A stretch of 64,000 nt of DNA. It comes from Rugamonas fusca (GTDB lineage Bacteria > Pseudomonadota > Gammaproteobacteria > Burkholderiales > Burkholderiaceae_D). Position numbers and translations under genes: made by a program. Where the stretch lies: positions 1-64,000 of the forward strand of contig NZ_JACEZS010000007.1 in assembly GCF_014042365.1 (NCBI RefSeq), given 5' to 3'. Shown here piece by piece: positions 8,591-20,081 of the stretch (positions are counted from its first letter, which is position 1; the number at the start of each line of letters is the position of its first letter). The notes beneath the pieces are model-generated. The model was not told the origin of the DNA and did not search any database. It worked only from the letters and a program-made list of their open reading frames with translations.

Positions 8591-9094
8591 TTACAGCTGG
8601 CCCAGCAGCGTTTCCGCATTCGACACTTCGAACTTGCCGCCCTGCTCCACGTTGAGCTGCTTGACGACGCCGTTCTCGACCAGCATCGAGTAGCGCTGCG
8701 AGCGGGTGCCCATGCCGAACTTGCTGAAGTCGGCGTCCAGGCCCAGCGCCTTGCTGTAGGCGGCATTGCCGTCGGCCATCATGCGCACGATGCCGGTCGC
8801 TTTCTGGTCACGGCCCCAGGCGCCCATCACGAACGCGTCGTTGACGGAGATGCACCAGATTTCATCGACGCCCTTGGCCTTCAGTTCGGCCGCGTGCTTG
8901 ACGTAGCCGGGCACGTGCTGTGCCGAGCAGGTCGGGGTGTAGGCGCCTGGCAGGCCGAAGATGGCGATCTTCTTGCCCTTGACCAGGTCTTGCACATTGA
9001 ACGTGTTGGGGCCCAGTGCGCAACCTTCGGTTTCGGTTTCGATGAATTCCGACAGGCTGCCTTCTGGCAGGGTATCGCCGATCTTGATGGTCAT
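8591..9094 (-). CDS. Peroxiredoxin, Prx5/AhpC-TSA redoxin family
   Basis: A 167-residue thiol peroxidase of the Prx5 group, which reduces H2O2 and organic peroxides. The peroxidatic centre is PGAYTPTC (49-56, with T53 and C56), and the family Arg lies in MGTRSQRYSMLVENG. Other cysteines are C25 and C81 (DEIWCISVND); which one resolves, or whether glutaredoxin does, is not clear. ATG 9094 has a strong AGAGGAG ribosome site; the longer frame upstream is not conserved. It lies just downstream of ftsZ but between terminators, so it should be its own transcription unit. A peroxiredoxin next to ftsZ is common in Oxalobacteraceae and Burkholderiaceae, from memory. Confidence 0.93.
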   Translation of the reverse strand: MTIKIGDTLPEGSLSEFIETETEGCALGPNTFNVQDLVKGKKIAIFGLPGAYTPTCSAQHVPGYVKHAAELKAKGVDEIWCISVNDAFVMGAWGRDQKATGIVRMMADGNAAYSKALGLDADFSKFGMGTRSQRYSMLVENGVVKQLNVEQGGKFEVSNAETLLGQL

Positions 9095-9204
9095 GTTTGA
9101 CTCCTCTGTTCTGAATTTTGAATAAAAAAACCGCGCCTGGCGGGGTTTGCCCCGGCATAGAACGTGCAGTATGCCTGAAGCGCGATGATTCTGCTGAACG
9201 GACG

Positions 9205-9243
9205 AAAAAACGGCGCCCGCCCCGTCCCCGGGGCCGGGCGCCG
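9205..9243 (-). terminator. Terminator of ftsZ and the dcw operon
   Basis: A GC-rich hairpin (CGGCGCCCG arm at 9211-9219 pairing with CGGGCGCCG near 9235-9243) lies directly beyond the ftsZ stop. On the minus strand it is followed by six T's (9205-9210). It marks the end of the leftward dcw transcript. Confidence 0.8.
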
Positions 9244-9253
9244 CCATGACACC

Positions 9254-10471
9254 TTAGTCAGCCTGCTTGCGCAGGAAGGCCGGGATGTCGTAGGTTTCCA
9301 TGCCGTTCTTCTGCAGCGCCTGCACCTGCTCGGACGCCGTTTCGCGGCGCCATACGGCCGGTGCCTTCATGCCGTCGTAGGCGGCATTGCCCAGGCCGGC
9401 GGCGGCGCCCACGGACACGGAGGTGGAAGCTGCGCCGCCGCCCAGCGAGGCCGATGGCATCAGCGGGCTGTTGTGGGTGCCCGTGCGCAGCATCTGCTGC
9501 GGCACCAGCTGCACGTGCTTCTTGGCCTTGCCCAGGCCCGTGGCCACCACGGTCACGCGGATGTTGTCGCCCATATCGTCGTCGTAAGCGATACCCTGGG
9601 CGATGGAGGCGTCCGGAGCGGCGAAGGCGCGCACGGCGGCCATCACTTCCTTGATCTCCTTACCCTTCAGGCCACGGCTGGCCGTCACGTTCACCAGCAC
9701 GCCGCGCGCGCCCGACAGGTCCACGCCATCGAGCAGCGGCGAAGCGACAGCCTGCTCGGCGGCGATGCGGGCGCGGTCCACGCCGGAAGCGGTGGCCGTA
9801 CCCATCATGGCCTTGCCCTGCTCGCCCATGATGGTCTTGACGTCGTTGAAGTCGACGTTGATGTGGCCCGGCACGTTGATGATCTCGGCGATACCGGCCA
9901 CGGCGTTGTTGAGCACATCGTCGGCGTGCTGCAGCCATTCGATCAGCGATTCGTCTTCGTAGATTTCTTCCAGCTTCTCGTTCAGGATCACGATCAGCGA
10001 GTCCACGTTGGCCGACAGCTGTTCCAGGCCTTCGTCGGCGATGTCCATGCACTTCTGGCCTTCGTGCGAGAACGGCTTGGACACCACGGCCACGGTCAGC
10101 GCGCCCAGTTGCTTGGCCACTTCGGCCACGATCGGTGCGGCGCCGGTGCCGGTGCCGCCGCCCATGCCGGCGGCGATGAACACCATGTGCGCGCCGCGCA
10201 GCGAATCCTCGATGCGCTGGCGCGATTCCTCGGCCAGCTTGCGGCCGACGTCAGGCTTCATGCCTGCGCCCAGGCCGGTGTCGCCGATCTGGATGATGTT
10301 GTCGGCCTTGGAGGTCGACAGGGCCTGGGCATCGGTGTTGGCGGCGATGAACTCGACGCCCGACATGCCCTTGTTGATCATGTGTTGAACTGCATTGCCA
10401 CCTGCTCCGCCGACGCCGACGACCTTGATGACGGTTCCCAAAGCTGCGTTATCGACCATATCAAACTCCAT
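9254..10471 (-). CDS. ftsZ: Cell division protein FtsZ
   Basis: FtsZ is the tubulin-like GTPase that forms the Z ring at midcell. The 405-residue product has the GTP-binding signature GGGTGTGAAP (104-113), the T7-loop NVDFNDVKTIM region, a Gly/Ala/Ser-rich linker (about 318-380) and the conserved C-terminal peptide YDIPAFLRKQAD (394-405) that binds FtsA and ZipA/MinC partners. The start MEFDMVDNAA at 10471 has AGGAG upstream and is the form used in Burkholderiales. It is the last gene of the dcw cluster and is separated from ftsA by 183 bases, which hold a candidate separate promoter. Confidence 0.99.
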   Translation of the reverse strand: MEFDMVDNAALGTVIKVVGVGGAGGNAVQHMINKGMSGVEFIAANTDAQALSTSKADNIIQIGDTGLGAGMKPDVGRKLAEESRQRIEDSLRGAHMVFIAAGMGGGTGTGAAPIVAEVAKQLGALTVAVVSKPFSHEGQKCMDIADEGLEQLSANVDSLIVILNEKLEEIYEDESLIEWLQHADDVLNNAVAGIAEIINVPGHINVDFNDVKTIMGEQGKAMMGTATASGVDRARIAAEQAVASPLLDGVDLSGARGVLVNVTASRGLKGKEIKEVMAAVRAFAAPDASIAQGIAYDDDMGDNIRVTVVATGLGKAKKHVQLVPQQMLRTGTHNSPLMPSASLGGGAASTSVSVGAAAGLGNAAYDGMKAPAVWRRETASEQVQALQKNGMETYDIPAFLRKQAD

Positions 10472-10553
10472 GATGTGCTCCTATCAGTATGCGGTTTCCA
10501 AGCGCCAGGCCTCATATCGTTTAGGAGAACTGGAGATTGAAAACTGCGGTTGA

Positions 10554-10582
10554 ATTATATAAATTGTTTAGCTAAATGTATT
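10554..10582 (-). promoter_or_regulatory. Candidate ftsZ promoter in the ftsA-ftsZ gap
   Basis: On the minus strand a perfect -10 TATAAT (10554-10559) follows a weak -35 AATACA (10577-10582) at 17 bases. Transcription would start near 10547, about 76 bases before the ftsZ ATG. The surrounding A+T-rich stretch differs from the coding DNA around it. Extra ftsZ promoters are common in dcw clusters; this one is predicted from sequence only. Confidence 0.5.
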
Positions 10583-10654
10583 GGAATCGCCGTACTAAAA
10601 ACCACCCTGCAAACCACACTGCAACAACTGGATCACCTACTTGACCTGCACTGC

Positions 10655-11887
10655 TTAAAAATTCCCGAGGAACCATTCCTTCATGCGCTGCCAGACCGCC
10701 TTCACCGAACCATCCTGGCGGGTCACGATGTGGCCGCGCAGGTACTGCTTTTTCGCTTCCAAGAGCAGGCCCAATACCGTCGCGTAGCGCGGGCTGCGCA
10801 CCACGTCGGCCAGCTGGCCGCGGTAGTCGGGCGTGCCCAGGCGGGCCGGCTTGAGGAAGATGTCTTCCGCCATCTCCACCATGCCCGGCATGATGGAAGT
10901 GCCGCCGGTGAGCACGATGCCCGACGACAGCACGCCTTCGTAACCGGATTCGCGCACCACCTGGTGCACCATCGCAAACAGTTCCTCCACGCGCGGCTCG
11001 ATCACGGCCGCCAGCGCCTGGCGCGACAGGTTGCGCGGACCGCGGTCGCCCAGGCCCGGCACTTCCAGCGATTCGCCCGGATCGGCCAGCACCTGCTTGG
11101 CCACGCCGTAGCGGATCTTGATTTCTTCCGCTTCCGAGGTCGGGGTGCGCAGCGCCATGGCGATATCGTTGGTGATCTGGTCGCCGGCGATCGGGATCAC
11201 GGCCGTGTGGCGGATCGCGCCGTCCGAGAACACGGCCACGTCGGTGGTGCCGCCGCCGATGTCGATCAGCACCACGCCCAGTTCCTTCTCGTCCGGCGTC
11301 AGCACGGCGTCGGCCGAGGCCATCGGCTGCAAAATCAGATCCGACACTTCCAGCCCGCAGCGGCGCACGCACTTGACGATGTTCTGCACGGCCGACACGG
11401 CGCCGGTCACAATGTGCACTTTCACTTCCAGCCGGATGCCGCTCATGCCGATCGGCTCGCGCACGTCTTCCTGGCTGTCGACGATGAATTCCTGCGGCAC
11501 CGTGTGCAGCAGCTGCTGGTCGGTGGGGATGTTGACGGCCTTGGCCGTCTCGATCACGCGCGCCACGTCGGTGGCCGTCACTTCCTTGTCCTTGATGGCC
11601 ACCATGCCGCTGGAATTGAAGCTGCGGATATGGCTGCCCGCGATGCCGGCGTAGACGTTGCGGATCTTGCAGTCGGCCATCAGCTCCGCCTCTTCCAGCG
11701 CGCGCTGGATCGATTCCACGGTGGCCTCGATATTGACCACCACGCCCTTCTTCAATCCCTTCGATTCGTGCTGACCCAGCCCGATCACTTCGTGGCGTCC
11801 GTCGGACATCACCTCGGCCACCACCGCCACCACTTTCGAGGTGCCGATGTCGAGGCCGACGATCAGGTTTTTAGCGTCTTTTGTCAT
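10655..11887 (-). CDS. ftsA: Cell division protein FtsA
   Basis: FtsA is an actin-like ATPase that tethers FtsZ to the membrane. The 410-residue chain starts with the actin-fold phosphate loop LIVGLDIGTSKV (8-19), carries the 1C/SHS2 division domain (about 84-165), a second phosphate motif VLIDIGGGTTDVAVF, and the adenosine motif SGIVLTGGTSIMPGM. It ends in an amphipathic C-terminal tail (AVWQRMKEWFLGNF), the membrane-targeting sequence. It lies 9 bases after ftsQ and is transcribed with it. Standard length, no anomalies. Confidence 0.98.
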   Translation of the reverse strand: MTKDAKNLIVGLDIGTSKVVAVVAEVMSDGRHEVIGLGQHESKGLKKGVVVNIEATVESIQRALEEAELMADCKIRNVYAGIAGSHIRSFNSSGMVAIKDKEVTATDVARVIETAKAVNIPTDQQLLHTVPQEFIVDSQEDVREPIGMSGIRLEVKVHIVTGAVSAVQNIVKCVRRCGLEVSDLILQPMASADAVLTPDEKELGVVLIDIGGGTTDVAVFSDGAIRHTAVIPIAGDQITNDIAMALRTPTSEAEEIKIRYGVAKQVLADPGESLEVPGLGDRGPRNLSRQALAAVIEPRVEELFAMVHQVVRESGYEGVLSSGIVLTGGTSIMPGMVEMAEDIFLKPARLGTPDYRGQLADVVRSPRYATVLGLLLEAKKQYLRGHIVTRQDGSVKAVWQRMKEWFLGNF

Positions 11888-11896
11888 TTCTCTCGC

Positions 11897-12727
11897 CTAC
11901 TGTATGTGCTTGCTGATTGGCTTTAAATTAGTGGTCTGTTTCATTACTGCCGGTCGCGCCTTCGGTCGGGCGCCTTCGGCCGGTATCTTCAGGTCGGCCG
12001 CGCTCAGCGCCAGGCCGTTCTGGTACCGCATGTCGATGGTCTCGATATTCTGCAAATGGCTGACCAGCTGGGGATAAATGCCCAGCAGCCGGTCCACCCT
12101 TTCCTTCAGCGTGGTGGCGGTCTGCTCACGCCCCAGCGCCACGCTCATGCCGTTATCGAGCTTGACGGTCCACGCATAGCGGCTCGACAGCGACAGCGCT
12201 TCCGGCACCAGCTTGAGCGGCGCGAACCACTGGCGCAGTTCCTCGAAGCGCGACAGCACTTCCTTCTCGCTGCCTTCCGGCCCGTCGAATTCGGGCAGCG
12301 GGTGGTCTTCCTCGGCCTCGGCCAGGTTGGCCGTGAACACGTCGCCCTTGGTCGACAGCAGCCGGCCATCGGCGCCCCAGGTGCCCAGCGCCTCATGCTC
12401 CTCCAGCGCCACGATCAGCTGGTCCGGCCATTCGCGGCGCACGGTGGCGCGCCGCACCCAGGGCACGGACTCGAACGCCTGGCGCACCGTGTCCAGGTTA
12501 GTCGTGAAGAAGTTGCCCTTGATCCGGCCCAGCGCGTTGTTGCGCAGCGTGAGCTGGCTCACGTGGCGCAGTTCGCCGTCCGACGCCAGGCTCTCCACGC
12601 GGATCGTGCGCAGGTTGAACATGGGCCGCTGCGCCAGCCACCAGACGCCGGCGGCCAGGCATGCCAGCAGCGCCAGGGCGAAGATGCCGTTGGCGGTAGC
12701 ATTCAAGGCTTTAGCGTCTTGCCACAT
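11897..12727 (-). CDS. ftsQ: Cell division protein FtsQ
   Basis: A bitopic divisome protein of 276 residues: short cytoplasmic N-terminus, one transmembrane helix (about 14-34, IFALALLACLAAGVWWLA), then a periplasmic POTRA domain beginning FNLRTIRVES (37-46) and the beta domain (VPWVRRATVRREWPDQLIVALEEHEALGTW.. near 88-120). FtsQ bridges FtsL/FtsB and early and late divisome parts. The length fits the family. It starts 4 bases after ddl ends and is 9 bases from ftsA, which places it firmly in the dcw operon. Confidence 0.97.
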   Translation of the reverse strand: MWQDAKALNATANGIFALALLACLAAGVWWLAQRPMFNLRTIRVESLASDGELRHVSQLTLRNNALGRIKGNFFTTNLDTVRQAFESVPWVRRATVRREWPDQLIVALEEHEALGTWGADGRLLSTKGDVFTANLAEAEEDHPLPEFDGPEGSEKEVLSRFEELRQWFAPLKLVPEALSLSSRYAWTVKLDNGMSVALGREQTATTLKERVDRLLGIYPQLVSHLQNIETIDMRYQNGLALSAADLKIPAEGARPKARPAVMKQTTNLKPISKHIQ

Positions 12728-12731
12728 GCGC

Positions 12732-13709
<978 letters not shown>

Positions 13710-13711
13710 GT

Positions 13712-15103
13712 TCAGACCTTCGGATAGTTAGTCAGTTTGGCCGGGACGCCGCTGATCGAGCCTGCGCCCATGGTGATGACGACGTCGCCGTCGCGCACCA
13801 CGCCCATGATGGTTTCCGGCATATCGCCGATGGATTCCACGAAAATCGGTTCCGTCTTGCCGCGCGCACGCAGCGCGTGGGCCAGCGCGCGGCCGTCGGC
13901 GGCCACGATGGGCGCCTCGCCGGCCGCGTACACTTCAGCCAGCAGCAGCACGTCGACCGTGCCCAGCACCTTGACGAAGTCTTCGAACAGGTCGCGGGTG
14001 CGGGTGTAGCGGTGCGGCTGGAATGCCAGCACCAGCCGGCGGCCCGGGAACGCGGCGCGCGCGGCGGCCAGCGTCACTTCCGTTTCCACCGGGTGGTGGC
14101 CGAAGTCGTCCACCAATGCAAAGGTGCCGCCGCCGGGAATGGCCACGTCGCCGTAGCGGGTGAAGCGGCGGCCCACGCCGGCGAAACCGGCCAGGCCGGC
14201 CTGGGTGTCCTTGTCGGCGATGCCGATCTCACGCGCGATGGCCACGGCCGAGCAGGCGTTCTGCACGTTGTGCATGCCGGGCTGGTTGAGCACCACGTCC
14301 AGGTCGGGATAGCCTTCCTGCAGCACCGTGAAGTGCATTTCCACGCCCACGGCGCGCGCGTTCACGGCGCGCACTTCGGCGTCTTCATGGAAGCCGTAGG
14401 TGGTCACGGGCTTGGTCACGTGCGGGATGATGGCGCGCACGTGCGGATCGTCGATGCACAGCATGGCGCGGCCATAGAACGGCAGGCGGTGCGTGAAGTT
14501 CACGAACGCTTGCTTGAGCTTTTCGAAATCGTGCTCGTAGGTTTCCATGTGATCGGCATCGATGTTGGTGATGACTTCGATCATGGGCGTCAGGTTCAGG
14601 AACGAGGCGTCCGACTCGTCGGCTTCGGCCACCAGGTAGTCGCCCGTGCCCAGCTTGGCGTTGGCGCCGGCGCTGGTCAGGCGGCCGCCGATGACGAAGG
14701 TGGGATCGAGCCCGCCCTGCGCCAGCACGGAAGCCACCAGGCTGGTGGTGGTGGTCTTGCCGTGGGTGCCGGCGATGGCGATGCCGCGCTTGAGGCGCAT
14801 CAGTTCACCGAGCATGACGGCGCGTGGCACGATGGGAATCTTGCGGGCGCGGGCGGCCACCACTTCCGGGTTGTCCTGCTGGACGGCGGTGGAGGTGACG
14901 ACGGCGTCGGCATTGCCGATGTTGTCAGCCGCGTGGCCCTGGTAGACGGTGGCGCCCAGCGACGCCAGGCGTTGCGTGACGGCGTTGCTGCCCAGGTCCG
15001 AGCCGGTGACGGTGTAGCCCAGCGTGAGCAGCACTTCGGCGATGCCGCTCATGCCGCTGCCGCCGATGCCGACGAAATGGATGTTCTGTACTTTATGCTT
15101 CAT
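13712..15103 (-). CDS. murC: UDP-N-acetylmuramate--L-alanine ligase MurC
   Basis: MurC adds L-Ala to UDP-MurNAc, the first amino acid of the stem peptide. The 463-residue protein has the Rossmann [14 protein letters not shown] start, the ligase P-loop GTHGKTTTT (112-120), [10 protein letters not shown], and the central-domain HPVET histidine. The frame remains open far upstream, through murG in another frame, but the true ATG is at 15103: it overlaps the murG stop as ATGA, and the chain then matches MurC from residue 1. This overlap suggests translational coupling. Confidence 0.98.
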   Translation of the reverse strand: MKHKVQNIHFVGIGGSGMSGIAEVLLTLGYTVTGSDLGSNAVTQRLASLGATVYQGHAADNIGNADAVVTSTAVQQDNPEVVAARARKIPIVPRAVMLGELMRLKRGIAIAGTHGKTTTTSLVASVLAQGGLDPTFVIGGRLTSAGANAKLGTGDYLVAEADESDASFLNLTPMIEVITNIDADHMETYEHDFEKLKQAFVNFTHRLPFYGRAMLCIDDPHVRAIIPHVTKPVTTYGFHEDAEVRAVNARAVGVEMHFTVLQEGYPDLDVVLNQPGMHNVQNACSAVAIAREIGIADKDTQAGLAGFAGVGRRFTRYGDVAIPGGGTFALVDDFGHHPVETEVTLAAARAAFPGRRLVLAFQPHRYTRTRDLFEDFVKVLGTVDVLLLAEVYAAGEAPIVAADGRALAHALRARGKTEPIFVESIGDMPETIMGVVRDGDVVITMGAGSISGVPAKLTNYPKV

Positions 15104-16167
15104 GAGAGTTGTTCCAATACTTGTGCGATCGCGTCGTTGGCGTCGCGCTTGCCGGCCGTTTTCGCCGCCATGGCCATGGTCTGGCAGGCGTTGCGGGTCA
15201 GCGTTTCCAGCAAAGTCGCCAGGCTTTGCGGATTCATTTCCGTTTGCGGCATGTGGATGGCCGCGTTCTGCTTGGCCATCCATTTGGCGTTGTCGCGCTG
15301 GTGGCTGGTAGTCGAGGCCACCAGCGGCACCAGCACACTGGCCACGCCAGCCGCCGTCAGTTCCGACACCGTGATGGCGCCGGCGCGGCAGATCACCAGG
15401 TCCGCCTGCGCGTAGGCGCTGGCCATGTCGTCGATGAAGTCGACCACATTGGCCTGCACGCCGGCCTGCGCGTAGGCGGCGCGCAGCGCGTCGATATTCT
15501 TCTTGCCCGACTGGTGGGTAACCTGCGGACGCAGCGCGGCCGGAATCAGCGCCAGCGCGGCCGGCAGGTTGTCGTTCAGCGCCTTGGCGCCAAGGCTGCC
15601 GCCCACCACCAGGATGCGCAGCGGACCTTCGCGGCCGGCGAAGCGCTGCTCGGGGCCGGCCATGTCCAGGATCTCCTTGCGCACCGGATTGCCGGTGACG
15701 ACGGCCTTGCCGGCCGCGCGGCCGAATTCGGCCGGGAAGCCGAAGCACACGCGCTGCGCCAGCGGCGTCAGGGTCTTGTTCGACAACAGCAGGGCCGCAT
15801 CGGCGTTCACCAGCACCAGCGGCACGCCACGCAGGCGCGCCATCATGCCGCCGGGGACGGTCACGTAGCCGCCCATGCCCAGCACCACGTCCGGCTTGCG
15901 CTTGCCGATGTAGCCGAAGCAGGCCGCGAAGCCGGCCAGCATCTTGAAGGCGCCCGCCACGGTGTGCTTGAGGCCCTTGCCGCGCATGCCGGAAAAGTCG
16001 ATCGCATCCATCGCGATGCCGTGTTTCGGCACGATGTCCTGCTCCATGCCGTGGGCCGTGCCCAGCCAGCTCACTTCCCAGCCGCGCGCGCGCATGGTCT
16101 GCGCGATCGCCAGGCCGGGGAAAATGTGGCCGCCGGTGCCGGCCGCCATGATCATCAGTCGTTTCAT
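15100..16167 (-). CDS. murG: Lipid II synthase MurG (GlcNAc transferase)
   Basis: MurG transfers GlcNAc from UDP-GlcNAc to lipid I on the inner face of the membrane. The 355-residue GT-B enzyme has the N-terminal acceptor loop [14 protein letters not shown] (7-20), the second loop [11 protein letters not shown] (near 97-107), [13 protein letters not shown] and the donor-site [16 protein letters not shown]. At the position where many MurGs have the HEQN motif this protein has [12 protein letters not shown] instead. It overlaps ftsW and murC by 4 bases each (ATGA), so it is translated as part of a coupled run. Confidence 0.97.
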   Translation of the reverse strand: MKRLMIMAAGTGGHIFPGLAIAQTMRARGWEVSWLGTAHGMEQDIVPKHGIAMDAIDFSGMRGKGLKHTVAGAFKMLAGFAACFGYIGKRKPDVVLGMGGYVTVPGGMMARLRGVPLVLVNADAALLLSNKTLTPLAQRVCFGFPAEFGRAAGKAVVTGNPVRKEILDMAGPEQRFAGREGPLRILVVGGSLGAKALNDNLPAALALIPAALRPQVTHQSGKKNIDALRAAYAQAGVQANVVDFIDDMASAYAQADLVICRAGAITVSELTAAGVASVLVPLVASTTSHQRDNAKWMAKQNAAIHMPQTEMNPQSLATLLETLTRNACQTMAMAAKTAGKRDANDAIAQVLEQLS

Positions 16168-17384
16168 AATCTGCCACCACGCATCAGGACCCGGTTCTCG
16201 TAGTCGATCCGGAGCAGGATCGCGAGCCCGACGCAGTTAATCACCACCCCCGTGCCGCCATAGCTCATCAGCGGCAGGGTCAAGCCCTTGGTCGGCAGCA
16301 GGCCAAGGTTGACACCCATATTGATAAACGTCTGCACCCCGATCCAGATGCCGATGCCCTTGGCCGTGAGGCCGGCGAAGGTCTGGTCGATGGCGATGGC
16401 CTGGCGGCCGATGTCGAATGAGCGCTTGACGATCCAGTAGAACATCGCGATCACCACCAGCACGCCCACCAGTCCCAGTTCCTCGCCGATCACGGCCAGC
16501 AGGAAGTCGGTATGGGCTTCGGGCAGGTAGTGCAGCTTTTCCACGCTGCCGCCCAGGCCCACGCCGAAGATCTCGCCACGGCCGAAGGCGATCAGCGAGT
16601 GCGTGAGCTGGTAAGCCTTGTTCAGTGCATTGTCTTCCTGCCACGGGTTAAGGTAGGCGAAATAGCGCTCGCGGCGGAACTTGGACAGCGCGATGATGGA
16701 AATGAAGATCGTCACCAGCACGGCGCCGATGCCGCCGAACCAGATCGCGTTAATCCCGCCCAGGAACAGGATGCCCATGGCGATGCAGACGATCACGCCG
16801 AACGCGCCCAGGTCCGGCTCCAGCAGCAGCAACAGGCCGACGAAGCCGACCGCCGCCGCCATCGGCATGAAGCCCTTGGTCAGCTTGTGCATGTATTCCT
16901 GCTTGCGCACCGTGTAGTCGGCCGCGTACAGCACGGCCACCACCTTCATCAATTCAGACGGCTGCAGGTTGACCACCTTGAGCGAGAGCCAGCGGCGGCC
17001 ACCGTTGACCACCACGCCCAGGCCGGGGATCAGCACCAGCACCAGCAGCACCAGCGTGCCGATGAACAGGTAAGGCGCGGCCTTCTGCAAGTCGGCGATG
17101 CGGACGCGGAACACGAACAGGCCCACGATCAGCGCGGCGGCGATGAACAGCGCCTGGCGCGTGAGGAAGTAGGTGTTCTGCCAGCGCACGTAGTTGGCGA
17201 ACTTGGGCGAATCGGGCAGCGAGATCGAGGCCGAGTACACCATCACCATCCCCAGCAGCATCAGCAGCAGCGTGACCCACACCAGCGGCTGGTCGTATTC
17301 CATCATCTTGGACTGCCGCGCGCGACTGCCCACCGGCATGGAGGCCGGTGGTGCGTTGAAGCGGAATGGCAGCTGGAAGGCCAT
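16164..17384 (-). CDS. ftsW: Peptidoglycan glycosyltransferase FtsW (SEDS family)
   Basis: FtsW polymerises lipid II into septal glycan strands together with FtsI. The 406-residue integral membrane protein has about ten helices after a cytoplasmic N-terminus of some 30 residues. SEDS marks seen include [12 protein letters not shown], a long periplasmic loop with [18 protein letters not shown], and the C-terminal [12 protein letters not shown]. Start ATG 17384 overlaps the murD stop by one base (TGATG). Some frames could begin further in, at [10 protein letters not shown], but the chosen start keeps the coupling. Confidence 0.97.
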   Translation of the reverse strand: MAFQLPFRFNAPPASMPVGSRARQSKMMEYDQPLVWVTLLLMLLGMVMVYSASISLPDSPKFANYVRWQNTYFLTRQALFIAAALIVGLFVFRVRIADLQKAAPYLFIGTLVLLVLVLIPGLGVVVNGGRRWLSLKVVNLQPSELMKVVAVLYAADYTVRKQEYMHKLTKGFMPMAAAVGFVGLLLLLEPDLGAFGVIVCIAMGILFLGGINAIWFGGIGAVLVTIFISIIALSKFRRERYFAYLNPWQEDNALNKAYQLTHSLIAFGRGEIFGVGLGGSVEKLHYLPEAHTDFLLAVIGEELGLVGVLVVIAMFYWIVKRSFDIGRQAIAIDQTFAGLTAKGIGIWIGVQTFINMGVNLGLLPTKGLTLPLMSYGGTGVVINCVGLAILLRIDYENRVLMRGGRL

Positions 17385-18910
17385 CAGATCTCCTGTCCCG
17401 CGTCGAGGGCGATGTCACGCACGGTGTCGATGAACACCTGCGCGCGGTGCGCGTAGTTCTTGAACATGTCCAGGCTGGCGCAGGCGGGCGACAGCAGCAC
17501 GGCGTCGCCGGCCTGCGCCAGCGCGCTGGCGCGCTTGACGGCTTGCGGCAGGTCGGCGCAGTCTTCCAGTGCCACACCGGTTTCGGCCAGCGCCGCGCGG
17601 ATGGCCGGCGCGTCGCGCCCGATCAGCAGCACGGCGCGCACGTAGCGCGACACCGGATCGGCCAGCGGCGCGAAGTCCTGGCCCTTGCCGTCGCCGCCGG
17701 CGATCAGCACCAGGCGCTGCTGCTCGCCCGTGAAGCTCTTGCCCAGGCCGATCAGGGCGGCCACGGTGGCGCCCACGTTGGTGCCCTTGCTGTCGTCGTA
17801 GTATTCGACTTCGTTGATGGCCGCCACCAGCTCTACGCGGTGTGGCTGGCCACGGTATTCGCGCAGGCCATGCAGCAGCGGCGCCAGCGGCAGGCCGATG
17901 GCGCGGCACAGGGCCAGTGCGGCCAGGGCGTTGGCGGCGTTGTGCTGGCCGCGCACCTGCAGCGCGTCGACCGGCATCAGTTTCTTGAGCACGCATTCGA
18001 CCGGCTCCGGGGCCGGGTCGTTCTTGCGGCGCTTCTTGCGTTCCACTTCCTCGCCCGGCTCGGCCGAGGCCAGCCAGTAGATGCCGCGCTCATTGTGCAG
18101 GCCGAGGCAGTCGGCGTGTTGCGGCGTGTCGGTGCCGAAGGTGATGTTCTCGCCCGTTGGATCCTGCATGCGCATCACGGTGGCATCGTCGCGATTGAGC
18201 ACGCGCACGGTGTCGGCGCCAAAGATGCGCTGCTTGTCGGCGGCGTAGGCGGCCATGTCGCCGTGCCAGTCCAGGTGGTCCTGGGTCACGTTGAGCACCG
18301 TGGCGGCATCGGCGTTCAGGCTGTAGGTGGTGTGCAGCTGGAAGCTTGATAACTCAAGTACCCACACCTGCGGCAGCGGGCTTGCTTCCGATTGCGCGTC
18401 GCGCCGCTGGTCCAACACCTCGCGCAGCACGTCCAGCGCGGCCGGGCTGATGTTGCCCGCCACGCGCACCGTGTTGCCGGCCCGTTCGCAGAGCTGCCCC
18501 ACCATGCTGGTGACGGTGGTCTTGCCGTTGGTACCCGTGATGGCGATGACTTTGGGCGCGTAGCCGCGTTCGTCCTTGAGCGTCTTGAGCGCCTGGGCGA
18601 ACAGTTCGATCTCGCCCCACACGGGAATGCCGCGTTCGGCGGCGGCCGGCACGATGTCGGCCAGTTCGCGGTTGGGCGCCAGGCCGGGGCTGACGGCGAC
18701 GAAGTCCACGCCGTCCAGCAGCGCGGCGCCAAACGGGCCGGCGACGAATTCAACATCGGCCACGGCCGCGCGCAGCGCGGGCAGGCGCTCGGGCGCCTCG
18801 CGCGTGTCGGCCACGCGCACGCGCGCGCCGCCGCGGGCCAGCCACAGCGCCATCGCCAGGCCGGATTCCCCCAGCCCCAGTACCAGTGCGGTCTTGCCTT
18901 CGTAGTTCAT
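17384..18910 (-). CDS. murD: UDP-N-acetylmuramoylalanine--D-glutamate ligase MurD
   Basis: MurD adds D-Glu to UDP-MurNAc-L-Ala. At 508 residues it is longer than the usual 440-450; much of the excess is an insertion around 283-305 in the central domain with a charged run [14 protein letters not shown]. The P-loop GTNGKTT (126-132), [18 protein letters not shown] and the C-terminal [21 protein letters not shown] are all present, so the enzyme should be active. It overlaps mraY (one base at the start) and ftsW (one base at the end). Confidence 0.97.
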   Translation of the reverse strand: MNYEGKTALVLGLGESGLAMALWLARGGARVRVADTREAPERLPALRAAVADVEFVAGPFGAALLDGVDFVAVSPGLAPNRELADIVPAAAERGIPVWGEIELFAQALKTLKDERGYAPKVIAITGTNGKTTVTSMVGQLCERAGNTVRVAGNISPAALDVLREVLDQRRDAQSEASPLPQVWVLELSSFQLHTTYSLNADAATVLNVTQDHLDWHGDMAAYAADKQRIFGADTVRVLNRDDATVMRMQDPTGENITFGTDTPQHADCLGLHNERGIYWLASAEPGEEVERKKRRKNDPAPEPVECVLKKLMPVDALQVRGQHNAANALAALALCRAIGLPLAPLLHGLREYRGQPHRVELVAAINEVEYYDDSKGTNVGATVAALIGLGKSFTGEQQRLVLIAGGDGKGQDFAPLADPVSRYVRAVLLIGRDAPAIRAALAETGVALEDCADLPQAVKRASALAQAGDAVLLSPACASLDMFKNYAHRAQVFIDTVRDIALDAGQEI

Positions 18911-20079
18911 CAGCGCAGCTTCAGGGTAGTGAGTCCGACCAGGACCAGCATCATCGTGATAATCCAGAACCGTACGACGACCTGGGTCTCTTTCCAGCCT
19001 TTTTGTTCGAAGTGGTGGTGCAGCGGCGCCATCAGGAACACGCGGCGGCCCACGCCATAACGCTTTTTGGTGATCTTGAACCAGCCCACCTGGATGATGA
19101 CGGACACGGTTTCGGCCACGAACACGCCGCCCATGATGAACAGCACGATCTCCTGGCGCACGATGACGGCCAGCGTGCCGAGCGCGCCGCCCAGCGCCAG
19201 CGCGCCCACGTCGCCCATGAACACTTGCGCGGGGTGGGTGTTATACCAAAGGAAGGCCAGGCCGGCGCCCGTCAGCGCGCCGGTGAAGATAATCAGTTCG
19301 CCCGCGCCGGGGATGTGCGGGATGAACAGGTATTTGGAGTACGTCGCGCTGCCGGTCAGGTAGGCGAACAGGCCCAGCGCCGCGCCCACCATGATGGTCG
19401 GCATGATGGCCAGGCCATCGAGGCCGTCGGTGAAGTTGACGGCGTTGCTGGTGCCGACGATCACGCAGTAGGTCAGCGCGATGAAGCCCCATACGCCCAG
19501 CGGGTAGCTGACGGTCTTGAAGAACGGGACGATCAGGTCGGCCTTCGGTGGCAGGTCCATCGAGAAGCCCGACTGCACCCAGGCGAAGAACAGCTCGAAC
19601 ACCTTGCCCGCGTTGGGCGCGGACACGGAAAACGCCAGGTACAGCGCGGCGCTGATGCCCACCAGCGACTGCCAGAAGTATTTTTCGGCCGAGCGCATGC
19701 CTTCCGGGTCCTGGCGCACCACCTTGCGGTAGTCGTCCACCCAGCCCACGGCGCCAAAGCCCAGCGTGACCACCAGCACGGGCCAGATCAGGCGGTTCGA
19801 CAGGTCGCACCACAGCAGCGTCGAAATGCCGATGGCGATCAGGATCAGCACCCCGCCCATGGTCGGCGTGCCGTGTTTTTTCAGGTGGGTCTGCGGGCCG
19901 TCCGTGCGCACGGCCTGGCCGTACTTCATGGCCGTCAGCTTGCGGATCACGGCCGGGCCGGCGCCCAGGCCGATCACCAGCGCCGTGATGGTCGCGAACA
20001 CGGCGCGGAAGGTGATGAAGTTAAAGACCCGCAAAGGTCCGAGGTCCTGCTGAAAATATTGCGCGAGCCAAAGCAGCAT
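18910..20079 (-). CDS. mraY: Phospho-MurNAc-pentapeptide translocase MraY
   Basis: MraY moves phospho-MurNAc-pentapeptide onto undecaprenyl phosphate, making lipid I. The 389-residue protein has about ten membrane helices and the active-site motifs [20 protein letters not shown] and the HHH motif MAPLHHHFE. Its start at 20079 follows the murF stop by 2 bases and its stop overlaps the murD start. Length and motifs are standard for Burkholderiales. Confidence 0.98.
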   Translation of the reverse strand: MLLWLAQYFQQDLGPLRVFNFITFRAVFATITALVIGLGAGPAVIRKLTAMKYGQAVRTDGPQTHLKKHGTPTMGGVLILIAIGISTLLWCDLSNRLIWPVLVVTLGFGAVGWVDDYRKVVRQDPEGMRSAEKYFWQSLVGISAALYLAFSVSAPNAGKVFELFFAWVQSGFSMDLPPKADLIVPFFKTVSYPLGVWGFIALTYCVIVGTSNAVNFTDGLDGLAIMPTIMVGAALGLFAYLTGSATYSKYLFIPHIPGAGELIIFTGALTGAGLAFLWYNTHPAQVFMGDVGALALGGALGTLAVIVRQEIVLFIMGGVFVAETVSVIIQVGWFKITKKRYGVGRRVFLMAPLHHHFEQKGWKETQVVVRFWIITMMLVLVGLTTLKLR

Positions 20080-20081
20080 GA

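Noticed and set aside
13712..16180. Apparent murG-murC fusion frame of 822 codons.
   Set aside because: The upstream 359 codons are murG read in another frame and make no protein sense; MurC starts at 15103 with ATGA overlap.
17384..18910. MurD insertion (about 283-305) as a sign of frameshift or fusion.
   Set aside because: The frame and all motifs on both sides are intact; it is a charged surface loop insertion only.
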